Source of the DNA: Kineosporia babensis | Lineage (GTDB): Bacteria; Actinomycetota; Actinomycetes; Actinomycetales; Kineosporiaceae | Length of the DNA stretch: 64,000 nt | Direction of reading: 5' to 3' | NCBI RefSeq assembly: GCF_021129305.1 | Contig: NZ_JAJOMB010000003.1 | Span: forward strand, 124,001 to 188,000 | Shown here: one piece after another, positions 42,836-50,871 of the stretch | Position numbering within the stretch: position 1 is the stretch's first letter | Layout of the letters: the number at the start of each line of letters is the position of its first letter | Notes under the pieces: model-generated | Seen by the model: the letters and a program-made list of their open reading frames with translations, nothing else | What the model was told of the DNA's origin: nothing | The model's database searches: none | Position numbers and translations under genes: made by a program

Positions 42836-43864
42836 ATGAGCATCGAGCACCGTCCCCTCGGCCGTACCGGAGTCTCGGTCAGCAGCATGTGCCTGGGCGC
42901 CATGATGTTCGGCGAATGGGGCAATCCCGATCACGGCGAGAGCGTCCGGATCATCCACCGGGCCCTCGATGCCGGGATCAACTTCATCGATACCGCCGAT
43001 GTCTACTCGCAGGGCGAGTCCGAGGAGATCCTGGCCAAGGCCCTGGCCGGGCGCCGCGACGACATCGTCCTCGCCACCAAGGCGCACCTGCCGATGAGCG
43101 AGGACCCGAATCACCGAGGCAACTCACGTCGCTGGATCGTGCGCGCCGTCGAGGACTCGCTGCGCCGCCTGGACACCGACTGGATCGATCTCTTCCAGAT
43201 CCACCGCTGGGATCCGGCCGTGGAGCACGACGAGACCCTGGGCGCGCTGACCGATCTCGTCCAGGCAGGCAAGATCCGCTACATCGGGCACTCCACGTTC
43301 CCCGCGTCCGCGATCGTCGAAGCTCAGTGGACTTCGCAGACGCGTCAGCGGCAGCGTTACGTCACCGAGCAGCCTCCTTACAACATCCTTGACCGCGCAG
43401 TCGAGAACGAGATCCTGCCCCTGGCCCAGCGTTACGGCATGGCTGTCATTCCCTACAGCCCGCTGGCGACCGGCTGGCTGTCGGGCCGTCACCGCGCCGG
43501 GCAGCAGACGGGCCCCACGTCCCTGGCCCGGCAGCGAATGATCGCGGATCGCTACGACATGACCCGTCCCGAGAACCAGCGCCGGCTGGCCGCCGTCGAG
43601 CAACTGGACGACCTCGCCGAGGAAGCCGGCCTGACCTTGATCCAGCTGGCGCTGGCGTTCGTCCGCAACCACCCGGCGGTGACCGCACCGATCATCGGGC
43701 CGCGCACGATGGAACACCTCGATTCCCAGCTCGCCGCGGCCGGCGTCGTGCTCACCGACGACGTGCTGGACCGGATCGACACGATCGTCCCGCCGGGAAC
43801 CTCCATCAACCCGGGCGAGAACTGGGTCAGCCCCTGGCTGGAACCGGCCGCCCGGCGGCGCTGA
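42836..43864 (+). CDS. Aldo/keto reductase
   Basis: 342 aa from the ATG at 42836. The TIM-barrel AKR signatures are present: GAGxN-like FIDTADVYSQGESEE with the catalytic Asp and Tyr, Lys in TKAHLP, and His in LFQIHRWD. The NADPH-binding end reads APIIGPRTMEHLDSQL. Such AKR13-type reductases reduce aldehydes or ketones in the cytoplasm. It is followed by an XRE regulator gene 54 bases downstream on the same strand. The frame extends upstream to 42749, but that stretch is not conserved-looking. Confidence 0.94.
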   Translation: MSIEHRPLGRTGVSVSSMCLGAMMFGEWGNPDHGESVRIIHRALDAGINFIDTADVYSQGESEEILAKALAGRRDDIVLATKAHLPMSEDPNHRGNSRRWIVRAVEDSLRRLDTDWIDLFQIHRWDPAVEHDETLGALTDLVQAGKIRYIGHSTFPASAIVEAQWTSQTRQRQRYVTEQPPYNILDRAVENEILPLAQRYGMAVIPYSPLATGWLSGRHRAGQQTGPTSLARQRMIADRYDMTRPENQRRLAAVEQLDDLAEEAGLTLIQLALAFVRNHPAVTAPIIGPRTMEHLDSQLAAAGVVLTDDVLDRIDTIVPPGTSINPGENWVSPWLEPAARRR

Positions 43865-43918
43865 ACGAAGCCGCCACCCGGGCTCAGTGGTGCCGGGGGG
43901 CCTTGATACTGATGGAGC

Positions 43919-44731
43919 GTGGACATCAAGCAGGACGTTCGTCAGTTCCTGGTCTCCCGGCGAGCCCGCATTACCCCGAAGCAGGCCGGGATCCCGACGT
44001 ACGGCAGGCGGCGGGTATCCGGGCTGCGCCGCAGCGAGGTGGCCCAGCTCACGGGCATCAGCGAGGACTACTACGTCCAGCTTGAGCGCGGCGATCTGTC
44101 CGGCGTGTCCGAAGGAGTGCTGCACGCCCTTGCCGGAGCCCTGCGGATGGACGAGGCGGAGAGGTCGCACCTGTTCGACCTCGCCCGCCAGCCGGCCGCT
44201 TTTCCCCGGCGCCCGCTGCGACCGGGGATCCAGCAGATGGTCGATGCGATCCGGACGCCCGCCTTCGTCCGGAACAGCTGCCTCGACCTGATCGCCGTGA
44301 ACAACCTCGCCCGCATCCTCTACGCTCCCCTGCTCGCGAACGAAACCCCACCGAAACCGGCGAATTTTGCCCGGTTCTGCTTCTTGGACCCGCAGGCCCA
44401 GGACTTCTATCCGGACTGGGAAACCGCCGCCGACGCGACCGTGGCCCTGATGCGGACCGAGGCCGGGCGCGATCCGCACGGCACTCACGGTCTGGTTCAG
44501 GAGATCGCGGACCAGAGCGAGCCGTTCCGGCGGCGCTGGGCCCAGCACGAGGTGGTGCTGCACCACACCGGGGTCAAGGATCTCCAGCATCCGGCCGTCG
44601 GGCAGTTCCGTCTGGCGTTCGAGGCCCTGCCACTTCCCGCCGATCCCGGGCTGACCCTGGCGATCTACACGAGCACCCCGGAATCCCGCTCGGCACAAGC
44701 GCTCGAGGCCCTTCTCACGCTGACCGCCTGA
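43919..44731 (+). CDS. XRE-family regulator with MmyB-like ligand-binding domain
   Basis: 270 aa with a GTG start. Residues about 5-75 form the XRE helix-turn-helix (RRVSGLRRSEVAQLTGISEDYYVQLERGDLSGVSEGVLHALAGAL). The rest is the MmyB-like PAS-type domain common in actinomycetes (NSCLDLIAVNNLARILYAPLL, NFARFCFLDPQAQDFYPDWETAAD, HHTGVKDLQHPAVGQFRLAFEAL). This family binds small hydrophobic ligands, probably fatty acids. It likely regulates the upstream aldo/keto reductase with which it forms a small unit. Confidence 0.95.
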   Translation: MDIKQDVRQFLVSRRARITPKQAGIPTYGRRRVSGLRRSEVAQLTGISEDYYVQLERGDLSGVSEGVLHALAGALRMDEAERSHLFDLARQPAAFPRRPLRPGIQQMVDAIRTPAFVRNSCLDLIAVNNLARILYAPLLANETPPKPANFARFCFLDPQAQDFYPDWETAADATVALMRTEAGRDPHGTHGLVQEIADQSEPFRRRWAQHEVVLHHTGVKDLQHPAVGQFRLAFEALPLPADPGLTLAIYTSTPESRSAQALEALLTLTA

Positions 44732-44738
44732 GGCCTGG

Positions 44739-45278
44739 TCAGCCCTCGATGATCGCCATCAGGGCCGTGACGTACGGGGTGTGGTCGAGGTCGCCGCGGA
44801 TCACTACCTGCTGGCTGTAACTGGCACACAGGGCGACGAACGCTTCGGCAATCTCCTCGGCGGCCTCGGATCGCTGCGGCGGCACCAGGCCGGCGACCGC
44901 ACTGCGCAACTCGGCCAACTGCCGCTGGACCACGACCGCCAGTGCCGGCGACACGGCGGCCTCGGCGTAGATCTGGATCACCAGACGGCCGTGATCGGTG
45001 TCGCGCGACTGGGTGCGCACGTGCTCGAGGAACTTGGCCACCGACCCGGGCGTGAGAGCCGCGGGCAAGGCCTGGGCACCCTGTTCGCAGACCGCCACCA
45101 CGATGTCGTCCTTGCCGGTGAAGTACCGGTAGATGGCGCCGTTGGACAACCCCGACGCGGCCACGATGTCGGCCATCGAGGTACGGGCGAAGCCATGGGT
45201 GGCGAACCGGGCGCGGGCGGCATCGACGATCTGCTGACGGCGGGCGTCGAGGTGCTGCTGACTGACCTTCGGCGACAT
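44739..45278 (-). CDS. TetR/AcrR family regulator
   Basis: 179 aa from the ATG at 45278; the reading frame stays open far upstream but overlaps the divergent reductase gene. HTH: RARFATHGFARTSMADIVAASGLSNGAIYRYFTGKDDI, a canonical TetR signature, followed by a helical ligand domain (TetR_C-type). It is divergent from an aldo/keto reductase; a 26-bp inverted repeat overlaps its own start codon, consistent with autoregulation and control of that reductase. It is convergent with the XRE gene (7 bases apart). Confidence 0.94.
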   Translation of the reverse strand: MSPKVSQQHLDARRQQIVDAARARFATHGFARTSMADIVAASGLSNGAIYRYFTGKDDIVVAVCEQGAQALPAALTPGSVAKFLEHVRTQSRDTDHGRLVIQIYAEAAVSPALAVVVQRQLAELRSAVAGLVPPQRSEAAEEIAEAFVALCASYSQQVVIRGDLDHTPYVTALMAIIEG

Positions 45279-45302
45279 AAAAAGAGTGACCCCTCGTTTT
45301 AT
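45277..45302. promoter_or_regulatory. TetR operator candidate
   Basis: ATAAAAAGAG and CTCGTTTTAT are 10-base arms pairing at nine positions, around TGACCC. The site begins at the TetR start codon and covers its leader and the likely promoter of the divergent aldo/keto reductase. The AT-rich arms stand out in this GC-rich DNA. Confidence 0.55.
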
Positions 45303-45353
45303 TTGATACGGTCCTGAGCCTACCCCAGATCCCCCCGATCCAGGAGCTTGCTC

Positions 45354-46388
45354 ATGCGGTACCAGACCTTCGGCCGGTCGACCGGACTGCGGGTGTCCGA
45401 ATTCGCTCTCGGAACGGCCAATTTCGGTGCGTCCGAGGCCGGCACCGCCCGTCAGGTCTTCGACGGGTTCGCCGCTGCCGGTGGCACCACGATCGACACG
45501 TCCAACATCTACCGCAGCGGCGAGGCCGAGACCTTGCTCGGCGACCTGCTGACCGGGCAGCGCGACGACTTCGTCCTCATCACCAAGTACACCGGCACCC
45601 GGGAGGCGGCGCCGCGCCCGGCCACCACCGGTAACAGCCGCAAGGTGATGATCCGGTCCCTGGAGGAGAGCCTGCGCCGGCTGAAGACCGACTACGTGGA
45701 CGTCTTCATGCCGCACTTTCCCGACGGGATCACCCCGATCGAGGAGATCCTGGCCGGTTTCGACAGCCTCGTGCGCTCCGGGAAGATCCGGTACGGCGGG
45801 CTGTCCAACTTTCCGGCCTGGCGAGTTGCGGGCGCTGCCCTCCGCGCCGACCTCCGTGGCCTGGCCCCACTGGTCGGCATCCAGACCGAGTACAGCCTGG
45901 CCGAACGCTCCGGAGACCGGGAAGTGCTGCCGATGGCTGAGGCTCACGGATTGGGCGTGGTGACCTACTCGCCGCTGGCCGGTGGACTGCTGACCGGCAA
46001 GTACCGCCGCGGTGAGCAGGGCCGGCTGAGTGCCCGGGGTGATGCCCTCGAAGGCACGACCCAACGCACCGCGATCGTCGACACCGTCCTGGCCGTCGCC
46101 GGCGAACTCGGTGTCAGCGCTACCCAGGTCTCCCTGGCCTGGCTGCGTCGACGCGCCGCGCTCTCCCCCACCGCGATCGTCCCGATCGTCGGCCCGCGCA
46201 CCCTCGCCCACCTGGACGAGTACCTGGCCTCACTGCACCTCGACCTCAGCGCCGAGCACGACCAGCGGTTGAACGAGGCCAGCGCAGTCCGCCTGGGCGC
46301 CCCGCACGAGGACGTGCTGGGCGCCCTGCAACACGGCGCCGACGGCGACCGTTCTCTGGTCCGCACGCCCGTCGTCCCGGTCTTTTAG
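45354..46388 (+). CDS. Aldo/keto reductase
   Basis: 344 aa from the ATG at 45354, preceded by CAGGAG at 45341-45346; a TTG at 45348 is less likely. Family motifs: GTTIDTSNIYRSGEAE with catalytic Asp and Tyr, Lys in LITKYTG and His in VFMPHFPDG, then IVPIVGPRTLAHLDEYL for NADPH. It is distinct in sequence from the reductase at 42836, so it is not a recent duplicate. It is divergent from a TetR gene and carries that regulator's probable operator in its promoter. Its stop overlaps the stop of the response regulator by 4 bases. Confidence 0.95.
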   Translation: MRYQTFGRSTGLRVSEFALGTANFGASEAGTARQVFDGFAAAGGTTIDTSNIYRSGEAETLLGDLLTGQRDDFVLITKYTGTREAAPRPATTGNSRKVMIRSLEESLRRLKTDYVDVFMPHFPDGITPIEEILAGFDSLVRSGKIRYGGLSNFPAWRVAGAALRADLRGLAPLVGIQTEYSLAERSGDREVLPMAEAHGLGVVTYSPLAGGLLTGKYRRGEQGRLSARGDALEGTTQRTAIVDTVLAVAGELGVSATQVSLAWLRRRAALSPTAIVPIVGPRTLAHLDEYLASLHLDLSAEHDQRLNEASAVRLGAPHEDVLGALQHGADGDRSLVRTPVVPVF

Positions 46389-47047
46389 TGCGGGCCGAGA
46401 CCGGCCCGGAAGGTGAAGGTGACCAGCTGGGCCCGGTCTCGCGCTCCGACCTTGGTCATCGCCCGCACCACATGCGTTTTGACGGTGAAGGGCGAGACGA
46501 ACATCTGGGCGGCGATGTCCTCGTTGCTCAGGCCCTGGGCCACCAGAACGACCATCTCGCGCTCGCGGGGCGTCAGGACGTCGAATCGGCGCAGCAACTC
46601 CTGATCGACGAGTGGGGGCGGGTTGTCGGCCATGTGCCCGATCAACGCGGCCGCGGCATTGGCGGAAAGCGCGCCGCCGCCGTCGGAAACCTCGGCGATG
46701 CCGGCGACGAGTTCGGCCGGGCTGACCGTCTTGCTCAGGAAGCCGTTCGCCCCGGCGCGCAGCGCGGCCAGCACGACGGCGTCCTGGTCGAAGGTGGTCA
46801 GCACGATGATCCGGACCTTCTCGGCCGGGTGCTCGGCCCGGATCCGGCGGGTCGCCTCCACCCCGTCGATCCCCGGCATCCGGATATCCATCAGGACCAG
46901 GTCGACGGGGTTCTCGCGCAGGAACGGGACGACCTGCAAACCGTCGGACAGATCAGCCACCACGTTCAGGGACTCATCGAGCCGGAGCATGGCCCGGATC
47001 CCGGCCCGGATGTCGTCCTGGTCGTCGACGATCAGGATCCGGGTCAC
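46385..47047 (-). CDS. NarL/FixJ-family response regulator
   Basis: 220 aa. Receiver domain with the acidic pair in ILIVDDQDDIRAG, phospho-acceptor Asp in DLVLMDIRMPG and Lys in GFLSKTVSP. The C-terminal LuxR HTH reads LTPREREMVVLVAQGLSNEDIAAQMFVSPFTVKTHV. It overlaps the kinase gene by 4 bases (GTGA) and forms with it a two-component system. Targets may include its own promoter, where a perfect palindrome is found. Confidence 0.97.
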   Translation of the reverse strand: MTRILIVDDQDDIRAGIRAMLRLDESLNVVADLSDGLQVVPFLRENPVDLVLMDIRMPGIDGVEATRRIRAEHPAEKVRIIVLTTFDQDAVVLAALRAGANGFLSKTVSPAELVAGIAEVSDGGGALSANAAAALIGHMADNPPPLVDQELLRRFDVLTPREREMVVLVAQGLSNEDIAAQMFVSPFTVKTHVVRAMTKVGARDRAQLVTFTFRAGLGPH

Positions 47048-48201
47048 TTCAAAGCCTCGGCGAGAACACCGAATTCGGCCTCCACCCGGAACCAGCCATC
47101 GTCCCTGGTGATGCTCAGTCGGCCATGGGCGGACTCGACCCGCTCGCGCATGCCCACCAGTCCCCAGCCTCCTTCGGCAGTATCGGACCGGCCCGCCCGG
47201 TTGGCCACCGTCACACGCAACCGCCCGTCCCGCTCGCGCACCGAGACCTTGGCCGCGCCCTCACCGTGCCGGTAGGCGTTCGTCAGGGCCTCCTGAACCA
47301 CCCGGAAGACCGTCACCCCGACGCTGGGCTCGACCTGATCGTCCGGAACCGAGACGTCGTAATCAACTCTCAGGCCAAGGCTTTGGTAGGATACGATCAG
47401 ACCGTCCAGCCCTTGCAGCGACGGTGTGGGCCGAAGCGCCTCCGGATCGTCCTCCTGGCGCAGAAGCGTCAGGATCCGCTGGGTCTCGGCGATCACCGTG
47501 CGGGCATTGGAACGAGCCTGGACCAGGGCCTGCCGAGGGCCCGCGGCGTCGGGCGCCAGGCCGATCTCGGCGATCCCGAGATTCATGCTCAGCATGGCCA
47601 CCTGGTGACCGACCACGTCGTGCAGGTCGCGAGCGATCCGCAACCGCTCCTCGATCACCCGCCGGCTGCCCTCCAGTTCCCGGGCTGCCAGGGCCCGGGC
47701 CGTCCGTTCCTGAAGCATCCACCACTGCTCGCGATGAGCGCGCAGAGCAGCTCCGACGGCACCGCCGGCGATCGCCGAGAAGAGCGCGGCGGATCCCACC
47801 ACCGGGCCTCCCCGAAATCCCCCTACCGTCATGAAAGCCCCCAAGAAGAACGCCGCCACCAGCGCCGTGGCCGGCAGCACCGGCAAACCTCGGAAGGTGA
47901 CGGAGATCAGGACGAAAACCGCCATCATCCATACCGAAAGTGGATCGTTGCCTACCGCGGTGACCGCAAAAGACGCCGCACTGACAAGGGCCAGCCCGGC
48001 CCACGGGCGCCGCCCGGAAAGCGCCACCCCGATCCCGGCGACCAGCACCGACAAGGCCACCTGCCCGTCCCAGTCCCGAATCGCCGTGGCCACGAGCTGG
48101 CCGGTGAAGGAGAGCCCGGCGGCCGTGTAGGCCAGACGATGCACCAGCTCAGGCCGGCGGATCCACAGCGGTACCGCGACCACATCGTCCTCTCGTTCCA
48201 T
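47044..48201 (-). CDS. Sensor histidine kinase (NarL/DesK-type, HisKA_3)
   Basis: 385 aa from the ATG at 48201 (EREDDVVAVPLW); longer frames overlap the divergent gene. Four to five TM helices occupy the first 150 residues. The phospho-acceptor helix reads RLRIARDLHDVVGHQVAML, with His in HDVVGH. The ATPase domain has EALTNAYRHGEGA (N-box) and GWGLVGMRERVES (G-box). The kinase senses through its membrane part with no large external loop, as in DesK-like kinases. It pairs with the overlapping response regulator gene. Confidence 0.95.
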   Translation of the reverse strand: MEREDDVVAVPLWIRRPELVHRLAYTAAGLSFTGQLVATAIRDWDGQVALSVLVAGIGVALSGRRPWAGLALVSAASFAVTAVGNDPLSVWMMAVFVLISVTFRGLPVLPATALVAAFFLGAFMTVGGFRGGPVVGSAALFSAIAGGAVGAALRAHREQWWMLQERTARALAARELEGSRRVIEERLRIARDLHDVVGHQVAMLSMNLGIAEIGLAPDAAGPRQALVQARSNARTVIAETQRILTLLRQEDDPEALRPTPSLQGLDGLIVSYQSLGLRVDYDVSVPDDQVEPSVGVTVFRVVQEALTNAYRHGEGAAKVSVRERDGRLRVTVANRAGRSDTAEGGWGLVGMRERVESAHGRLSITRDDGWFRVEAEFGVLAEALK

Positions 48202-48234
48202 GGCGCAATTGTCTGCCACAGGTTCCCGCCCCAG

Positions 48235-48252
48235 GTACTTCGTTCGAAGTAC
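48235..48252. promoter_or_regulatory. Perfect palindrome upstream of two-component operon
   Basis: GTACTTCG-TT-CGAAGTAC is an 18-base perfect inverted repeat 34 bases upstream of the kinase start, in the divergent gap to the DUF308-like gene. It is a good candidate binding site for the NarL-type response regulator. Confidence 0.5.
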
Positions 48253-48316
48253 GCGGCCCGGCCCGGCCGATCGCAGACTGCTGAGCACGTCCTGCCCCCG
48301 ATGAGAGGAATCACCG

Positions 48317-48925
48317 ATGCCCCTTACCGCCGAAGCACCCTCCTTGACCACCACGTCGCAGGCCACCAGCCGGCTCTATCTGATCCGGGCCGGCCTGGCC
48401 CTGCTGTGGGCCGGTTCGCTGGGCGCCGCCCTGTCCTCGGCGGGCACCCTCACCGCCGAGTCGACATTGCCGGTCCTCGCAAGCGTCCTTTTGTTCCTCT
48501 ACCCCGTTCTGGACGTCGTGTCCTCGCTTGTAGACGTCCGTGCCCAACGAAGCGTAGGTAACACCGCAAACGTGCGGGCGCAGTTGGTCAATGCGGCGAT
48601 CAGCGGCCTCACGGCGCTCGCGGTGGTCCTGGCGATCGGGCAAGGACCGGCCTCGGTCCTGCGGGTCTTCGGTACCTGGGCCGTGCTGACCGGTGTCATC
48701 CAGCTGGCGCTGGCGGTCAACCGGCGGCGGCAGGGGCTGCGCGGGCAATGGGCCATGATTCTCAGTGGTGGTCTGTCCGCGGTCATCGGCCTGACCTTCT
48801 TCATGGCCGCCACCGAGACCGAGATCAAGCTGGGCGGGGTGGCCGGCTACGCCGTCGGTGGGGCCATCCTCTACCTGGTCTCCGCGTTCCGCCTGCACCG
48901 CGCGGCGCGCTCGGCAGCCGGGTAG
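48317..48925 (+). CDS. DUF308/HdeD-like integral membrane protein
   Basis: 202 aa with six predicted TM helices in three repeated hairpins (LIRAGLALLWAGSLGAAL, PVLASVLLFLYPVLDVVSSLVD, AISGLTALAVVLAIG, WAVLTGVIQLALAVNRR, MILSGGLSAVIGLTFFMAA, AGYAVGGAILYLVSAF). The arginine-containing loop RRRQGLRGQWAMILSG is typical of the DUF308/HdeD group. HdeD has been tied to acid resistance in enteric bacteria, but the role here is unknown. It is divergent from the two-component system and may be one of its targets. Confidence 0.85.
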   Translation: MPLTAEAPSLTTTSQATSRLYLIRAGLALLWAGSLGAALSSAGTLTAESTLPVLASVLLFLYPVLDVVSSLVDVRAQRSVGNTANVRAQLVNAAISGLTALAVVLAIGQGPASVLRVFGTWAVLTGVIQLALAVNRRRQGLRGQWAMILSGGLSAVIGLTFFMAATETEIKLGGVAGYAVGGAILYLVSAFRLHRAARSAAG

Positions 48926-48930
48926 GGCAT

Positions 48931-49410
48931 TTACCGCGAGACCGGCCGGTGCTCGCCCTTGATCACGAAGTAGGAGCCCCGGACGGTGCCGGCCAGCTTC
49001 GACTTCTGCCGGGCGAACTTGAAGGTGGACGCGAGCTCGCCGGGGATCTCCATGCCGTCGGAGAGCTTGAAGCCCACCGCCCGCTTCCCGCCCTCGTCCA
49101 GCTCGTACATCACGTTGATCGAGAGGCCGGATTCGTAGAAGACGTAGGCGAACTGGATCCCCGCGGCGATGAACGCGGTGGTCTGGAGCGGGCGCGAGGC
49201 GATGACCAGGCTCCGCTCGCTCTGGAGGATGTCGTGCACCCAGGTGACGATCTCGGGGGACTCGTCCGCGGCGTCCACCGAGAACTCGATCTCGTACTTG
49301 TTGGAGATGTAGCGGGCCTCGTTGGCCCGCAGCCCGGCGAGAGCGTCCGCAACCGGAGACGATTCGAGCCCGGAGGCCGAAACGGTCTTGAAGTCAACCA
49401 CCTGTGGCAC
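48931..49410 (-). CDS. Conserved protein of unknown function
   Basis: 159 aa from the GTG at 49410, which has GGAGG six bases upstream; a longer frame to 49485 lacks a ribosome site. It is soluble, without cysteines or signal peptide. The sequence shows mixed alpha/beta character (ISNKYEIEFSV, IVTWVHDILQSERSLVIASR, GIQFAYVFYESGLSINVMYEL, SKLAGTVRGSYFVIKGEH). I do not recognise a family. It is convergent with the DUF308-like gene (5 bases between stops) and divergent from the VOC gene. Confidence 0.75.
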   Translation of the reverse strand: MPQVVDFKTVSASGLESSPVADALAGLRANEARYISNKYEIEFSVDAADESPEIVTWVHDILQSERSLVIASRPLQTTAFIAAGIQFAYVFYESGLSINVMYELDEGGKRAVGFKLSDGMEIPGELASTFKFARQKSKLAGTVRGSYFVIKGEHRPVSR

Positions 49411-49588
49411 GGTTACCTCCGGTCGTCCTTCCGGCTCTCTGTGTTCTGCCGATCTTGACACAGCCAGGGCGGGCGCCGATGCCATCCAGAATGCGCGTCG
49501 CGGAAAGACAGAGGCCTTTGGCCTCAGCCGTCCCGGCGGTCACCTGGTTAGCCTGATCCGGCCCGCCGATCGCCCAGGAAAGGCTGTC

Positions 49589-49942
49589 ATGAGTACCTTC
49601 GAGGTCCGCCAGATCGTTCTGTCCACCGACAATCTGGACGAATCCATCGCGTTCTACACCGAGACCCTGGGCTACCAGCTCAAATTCCGCGATGGTGCGC
49701 ACTACGCCGCGCTCGACGGCGGCTCGGTCACCATCGCCCTGGCAACCGCGGTGGACCACCCCCTGCCCGGCAAGACGGTGGTCGGGATCAAGACGCCCGA
49801 CGTGGACGCGGCCGCCCAGGCCATCGAGGCGAGCGGCGGCGCGATCGTGAAGGGCCCGTACAACGACGCGCACGAACGACGGGCCGTGGTCTACGACAAC
49901 AAGGGCAACGGCCTGGTGTTCTACAGTCCCCTGCCCCGCTGA
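49589..49942 (+). CDS. VOC-superfamily (glyoxalase-like) protein
   Basis: 117 aa from the ATG at 49589, preceded by AGGAAAGG. Two beta-alpha-beta-beta-beta modules of the VOC fold are visible: QIVLSTDNLDESIAFYTETLGYQLKF and VVGIKTPDVDAAAQAIEASGGAIVKGPY with the closing YDNKGNGLVFYSP. Members are metal-dependent lyases, dioxygenases or drug-binding proteins. The early His of glyoxalase I is replaced (QIVL), so enzymatic activity is uncertain. A strong hairpin terminator follows the stop. Confidence 0.9.
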   Translation: MSTFEVRQIVLSTDNLDESIAFYTETLGYQLKFRDGAHYAALDGGSVTIALATAVDHPLPGKTVVGIKTPDVDAAAQAIEASGGAIVKGPYNDAHERRAVVYDNKGNGLVFYSPLPR

Positions 49943-49976
49943 TCAGTTCAGTTTCCAGTGGCCGCGATCCTGCCGA

Positions 49977-50023
49977 ACGCCGTACCTCACTGAGCCGGTT
50001 CCTGGCTCGGTGAGGTACGGCGT
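49977..50023. terminator. Strong bidirectional hairpin terminator
   Basis: Twenty-base arms, ACGCCGTACCTCACTGAGCC and its near-exact complement (19 of 20 paired), flank a 7-base loop GGTTCCT. It lies between the convergent VOC gene and ABC permease gene and would end both transcripts. Confidence 0.8.
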
Positions 50024-50043
50024 CCCCCCGCGCAGCGGAGGCG

Positions 50044-50871
50044 TCACTTCACCTCGGAGCGCATGAGCGTGCCCAGCCCGATCGCGAGCGGCAGCACCAG
50101 CCAGACGGCGCTGGTCACGCCCAGGTTGGCCCATTGCTCGCCGGTCATGCTCCCCCCGAACAGCGAGCCCTGGGCGTAGTTGAAGTCCAGCCACTCCCGC
50201 CGGTCGGCGTACCAGGAGGCGTTGGCGGCCAGCAGTTCCGACAGCCCGGGCAGGACCAGGGAGAAGACGAAGTAGCCGACGATCGCCCCGGCGGAGTTGC
50301 GGATCAGCACCCCGAGCATGAACCCGACCAGCATGCCGAGGGTGTTGCCGAGCACGATGAGCAGCAGTTCGGTGGCCGTGCTGTCCCAGGTCGTGTCCAC
50401 TCCGGCGATCGCGGAGCCGGCGATGTTGCCGAGCACCCCGATCAGCATCGCCAGGACCATCGAGAACACCGCCACGGTCAGGACCGCGATCGCCTTGGCC
50501 GTGATCACCCGGCCGCGGTGCGGCACGAGGGTGAACGTGGTCAGGCCGCTGCGCTGGCTGTATTCGCTGGTCACGGCCAGGATCGCGATGACCGGCAGGA
50601 TGACGCTCATCGGGAAGCCGACCGCGCCGGCGAACGACGTGTAGGTGATGTCGGAGTCCGGGGCGAAGACGATGACCGCGACGGTGGCCAGGGTGGCGGT
50701 GATCGCGATGCTGGCCATCAGCCAGAAGCCGGATCGGGTGTCGAACATCTTGCGCAGTTCGACCCCGACCACCCGGCTCAGCGGGATGGCCCGGATCGGC
50801 CCGGCCGCCTCCAGGGCGACCCGCCTGGTGGGGACGGACGTCTCTCGTGTCGTGACGGCGGTGGTGCTCAT
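50044..50871 (-). CDS. ABC-2 type transporter permease
   Basis: 275 aa with six TM helices (for example FWLMASIAITATLATVAVIVF, FPMSVILPVIAILAVTSEYS, MLVGFMLGVLIRNSAGAIVGYFVFSLVLP). The motif SEYSQRSGLTTFTLVPHRGRVITAK is typical of NatB-like/ABC-2 permeases from actinobacteria. It overlaps the ATPase gene by 4 bases and forms with it a two-gene exporter. The substrate may be a drug, a peptide or a lipid; the sequence does not tell. Confidence 0.94.
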   Translation of the reverse strand: MSTTAVTTRETSVPTRRVALEAAGPIRAIPLSRVVGVELRKMFDTRSGFWLMASIAITATLATVAVIVFAPDSDITYTSFAGAVGFPMSVILPVIAILAVTSEYSQRSGLTTFTLVPHRGRVITAKAIAVLTVAVFSMVLAMLIGVLGNIAGSAIAGVDTTWDSTATELLLIVLGNTLGMLVGFMLGVLIRNSAGAIVGYFVFSLVLPGLSELLAANASWYADRREWLDFNYAQGSLFGGSMTGEQWANLGVTSAVWLVLPLAIGLGTLMRSEVK

